Source of the DNA: Oscillospiraceae bacterium
Lineage (GTDB): Bacteria > Bacillota > Clostridia > Oscillospirales > Ruminococcaceae
Reading direction: 5' to 3'
NCBI GenBank assembly: GCA_017438745.1
Contig: JAFRUS010000054.1
Location: 1 to 64,000 of the forward strand
DNA length: 64,000 nucleotides
Shown here piece by piece: positions 62,234-64,000 of the stretch; the first letter of the stretch is position 1; every line of letters starts with the position of its first letter. The position numbers were made by a program, and so were the translations under genes. Under the pieces are notes generated by a model. The model searched no databases, was not told where the DNA came from, and saw only the letters and a program-made list of their open reading frames with translations.

Positions 62234-64000
62234 TTATTTATTAAGTCCCCAGATGTTTCTTGCATATTCGTTTACAGCTCTGTCGGCTGAGAATATACCG
62301 GCACCTGCAATGTTGCAGAGTGACATCCTGAGCCATGTGTACTTGTCGTTGTAGAGCTCTGTTGAACGCTTCTGAGCGCTGCGGTATGACTCGAAGTCAG
62401 CAAGTACCATGTATGGATCTGAGTTTACGAGAGAGTTTGCGATCTCGTTGAATGCGCAGCCGTTTATACCCTTGTACAGGCGGTTGACAGCCATCTTGAT
62501 CGTGTTGTCTGACTCGAAGTAGCTCTTCGGATTGTATCCTTCCTGCTTCTTTGCTGCAACTTCTGCTGCGTTCATACCGAAGATGATGATGTTGTCATCG
62601 CCTACAGCTTCCTTGATCTCTATGTTTGCACCGTCGAGAGTACCAAGTGTGATCGCACCGTTGAGCATGAGCTTCATGTTACCTGTACCGGATGCCTCAG
62701 TACCTGCCAGTGAGATCTGTTCGGAAATATCACTTGCCGGCATAAGCATTTCTGAAAGTGTAACCTTGTAGTCTTCGAGGAAGTAAACGTTGAGCTTTTC
62801 AGATATCTTAGGATCTTTTCTGAGTTCCTGTGAAATGCTCCAGATCATCTTGATAATCTGCTTTGCGAGATAGTAGCCAGGAGCTGCCTTTGCTGCGAAG
62901 ATGTATGTCTTAGGTGTGAAGTCAGCGTCCGGATGTTCGAGGAGATAGTTGTAGTCAGCAATGATGTTGAGTGCGTTGAGGTGCTGACGCTTGTACTCGT
63001 GGAGTCTCTTTACCTGAACGTCGAAGATGCTGTCAGGATCGATCTTGAAGTCGAGGTTGCAGTAGTTCTTGCAGTACTTAAGGAAGTTTTCCTTGTTTTC
63101 ACGCTTTACCTTTGCAAGCTCGTCGAGAACGGACTTGTCATCCTTGAAGAGCGTGAACTTGCTGAGCTCGCTGCCGTCCTTTAGGAAGCTTGAACCGATC
63201 TTGTCGCGGAGAAGCTTTGTAAGACCCGGATTTGACTGGTAGAGCCAGCGTCTGTATGCGATACCGTTTGTAACGTTCTTGAATTTGTACGGATAAAGCT
63301 GATGCTCATCGGCGAAAACATCTGTCTTGATGATCTCGGAATGGAGCTTGGAAACACCGTTTACGCTGTGTGCTGTTGCAACGCAGAGAGTAGCAGTGTG
63401 GACAGTGTTGTTCTTTACGATGGACATACGGCTTGTCTTGTCGTAGTCGTTTTCTGTAAGGCTTGCGATCTTTGCGCAGTATCTGTTGTTGATCTCAACT
63501 ATAATGGAGAAGATTCTCGGAACGATGCTCTTGAGGAGGTTTACATCCCACTTTTCAAGGGCTTCAGCCATTACAGTGTGGTTTGTGTATGCAAATGTAT
63601 TCTTTGTGATATGCCATGCCTTGTCCCAGGTGTATCCGCAGTCATCGAGGAGAATTCTCATGAGTTCCGGAATTGCGAGGGTAGGATGTGTGTCGTTGAT
63701 GTGGATGGCTACCTTGTCGTGAAGGTTTTCCAGTGTTCCGTAAACGGACATGTGGTTTGTAACGATGTCGCCGATCGAAGCTGCGCAGAGGAAATACTGC
63801 TGTCTGAGTCGGAGCGACTTGCCTTCGAGGTGGTTGTCGTTAGGATAAAGAACCTTTGAGATAGCGTTTGCGATGCTGTTCTGGCCGAGTGCCTTTGCAT
63901 AGTCGCCCTGGTTGAACATCGCCATATCGAAGCTTGGTGACTTTGCAGTCCACAGTCTCAGAACTGAAACGCCTTCGCTGTCGTAACCTGAAACGTACAT
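62234..64000 (-). CDS. glgP: Glycogen/starch phosphorylase, C-terminal part (runs off the right edge)
   Basis: Releases glucose-1-phosphate from alpha-1,4-glucans; PLP enzyme, cytoplasmic. 588 residues up to the stop are visible of a usual ~800; the N-terminus lies outside and the first visible codon is ATG only by chance. Seen: SIANAISKVLYPNDNHLEGK, INDTHPTLAIPELMRIL, KNVTNGIAYRRWL, VQVKRLHEYKRQHLNAL, and the PLP-lysine segment EASGTGNMKLMLNGAITLGT, then LDGANIEI. Ends NIWGLNK. In rumen ruminococci it feeds sugar from stored glycogen or maltodextrins. Nothing regulatory is visible except its terminator. Confidence 0.97.
   Translation of the reverse strand: MYVSGYDSEGVSVLRLWTAKSPSFDMAMFNQGDYAKALGQNSIANAISKVLYPNDNHLEGKSLRLRQQYFLCAASIGDIVTNHMSVYGTLENLHDKVAIHINDTHPTLAIPELMRILLDDCGYTWDKAWHITKNTFAYTNHTVMAEALEKWDVNLLKSIVPRIFSIIVEINNRYCAKIASLTENDYDKTSRMSIVKNNTVHTATLCVATAHSVNGVSKLHSEIIKTDVFADEHQLYPYKFKNVTNGIAYRRWLYQSNPGLTKLLRDKIGSSFLKDGSELSKFTLFKDDKSVLDELAKVKRENKENFLKYCKNYCNLDFKIDPDSIFDVQVKRLHEYKRQHLNALNIIADYNYLLEHPDADFTPKTYIFAAKAAPGYYLAKQIIKMIWSISQELRKDPKISEKLNVYFLEDYKVTLSEMLMPASDISEQISLAGTEASGTGNMKLMLNGAITLGTLDGANIEIKEAVGDDNIIIFGMNAAEVAAKKQEGYNPKSYFESDNTIKMAVNRLYKGINGCAFNEIANSLVNSDPYMVLADFESYRSAQKRSTELYNDKYTWLRMSLCNIAGAGIFSADRAVNEYARNIWGLNK

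Overview
The window looks like chromosome from an anaerobic, fibre-degrading Gram-positive of the Ruminococcus type, closest in style to cellulosome-forming R. flavefaciens. The evidence is dockerin modules on secreted enzymes (GH26, GH16), pyruvate phosphate dikinase, glycogen phosphorylase, an orphan MsmK/UgpC-type sugar ABC ATPase, a Firmicutes T-box leader, strong GGAGG ribosome sites with occasional TTG starts, and clean sigmaA promoters. The species cannot be fixed from the sequence alone. No rRNA, tRNA, transposase, phage gene or CRISPR array was seen.

Left part (1-34.7 kb), mostly housekeeping: ppdK (partial, left edge); glmU; a cluster pth-mfd-lipoprotein-zinc ribbon membrane protein; rnhA-cysteine desulfurase; a GH26 mannanase (CBM35 + dockerin); serC-serA; a lone NAD(P)H-hydrate epimerase; a duplicated DUF5104 lipoprotein broken by a frameshift; a secreted protein with an N-terminal dockerin and five pilin-like repeats; an isoleucine-type T-box in front of ilvA; a GH16 enzyme with dockerin and two accessory modules; a VWA lipoprotein; an SPFH protein with three zinc ribbons; YfhO plus an rRNA pseudouridine synthase; the MsmK-like ATPase; ilvE; and a 39-residue membrane peptide.

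Central locus (34.8-59.8 kb), the most unusual part: an ECF-type sigma factor is followed by a membrane protein placed like an anti-sigma factor, whose outer part ends in a cohesin-like module. Next to them are two secreted proteins with two copies each of the same module, a His-rich stretch and a shared hydrophobic C-terminal tail. Interleaved are five large secreted proteins built as dockerin + PstS-like phosphate-binding-protein fold + RsiV/PdaC-like region + 1 to 3 SH3-like repeats (one also carries BspA-type leucine-rich repeats), and one small relative with a dockerin and a single SH3-like end. A promoter-like motif, unlike the sigmaA consensus, recurs upstream of the sigma gene, the first cohesin gene, two dockerin genes and (weaker) a third. 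My reading, an inference, is a self-regulated cell-surface system in which a cohesin-bearing anti-sigma factor senses dockerin proteins and controls a set of cohesin and dockerin solute-binding proteins.

Right end: a deoxyinosine/uracil-DNA glycosylase family protein, a Wzx/MATE-type flippase and the 3' part of glgP. Several intergenic repeats recur: a 34-bp C-rich element (2 copies), a hairpin with identical core and co-varying stem (2 copies, flanking 16.7-20.4 kb), and a longer hairpin-rich element (3 copies).
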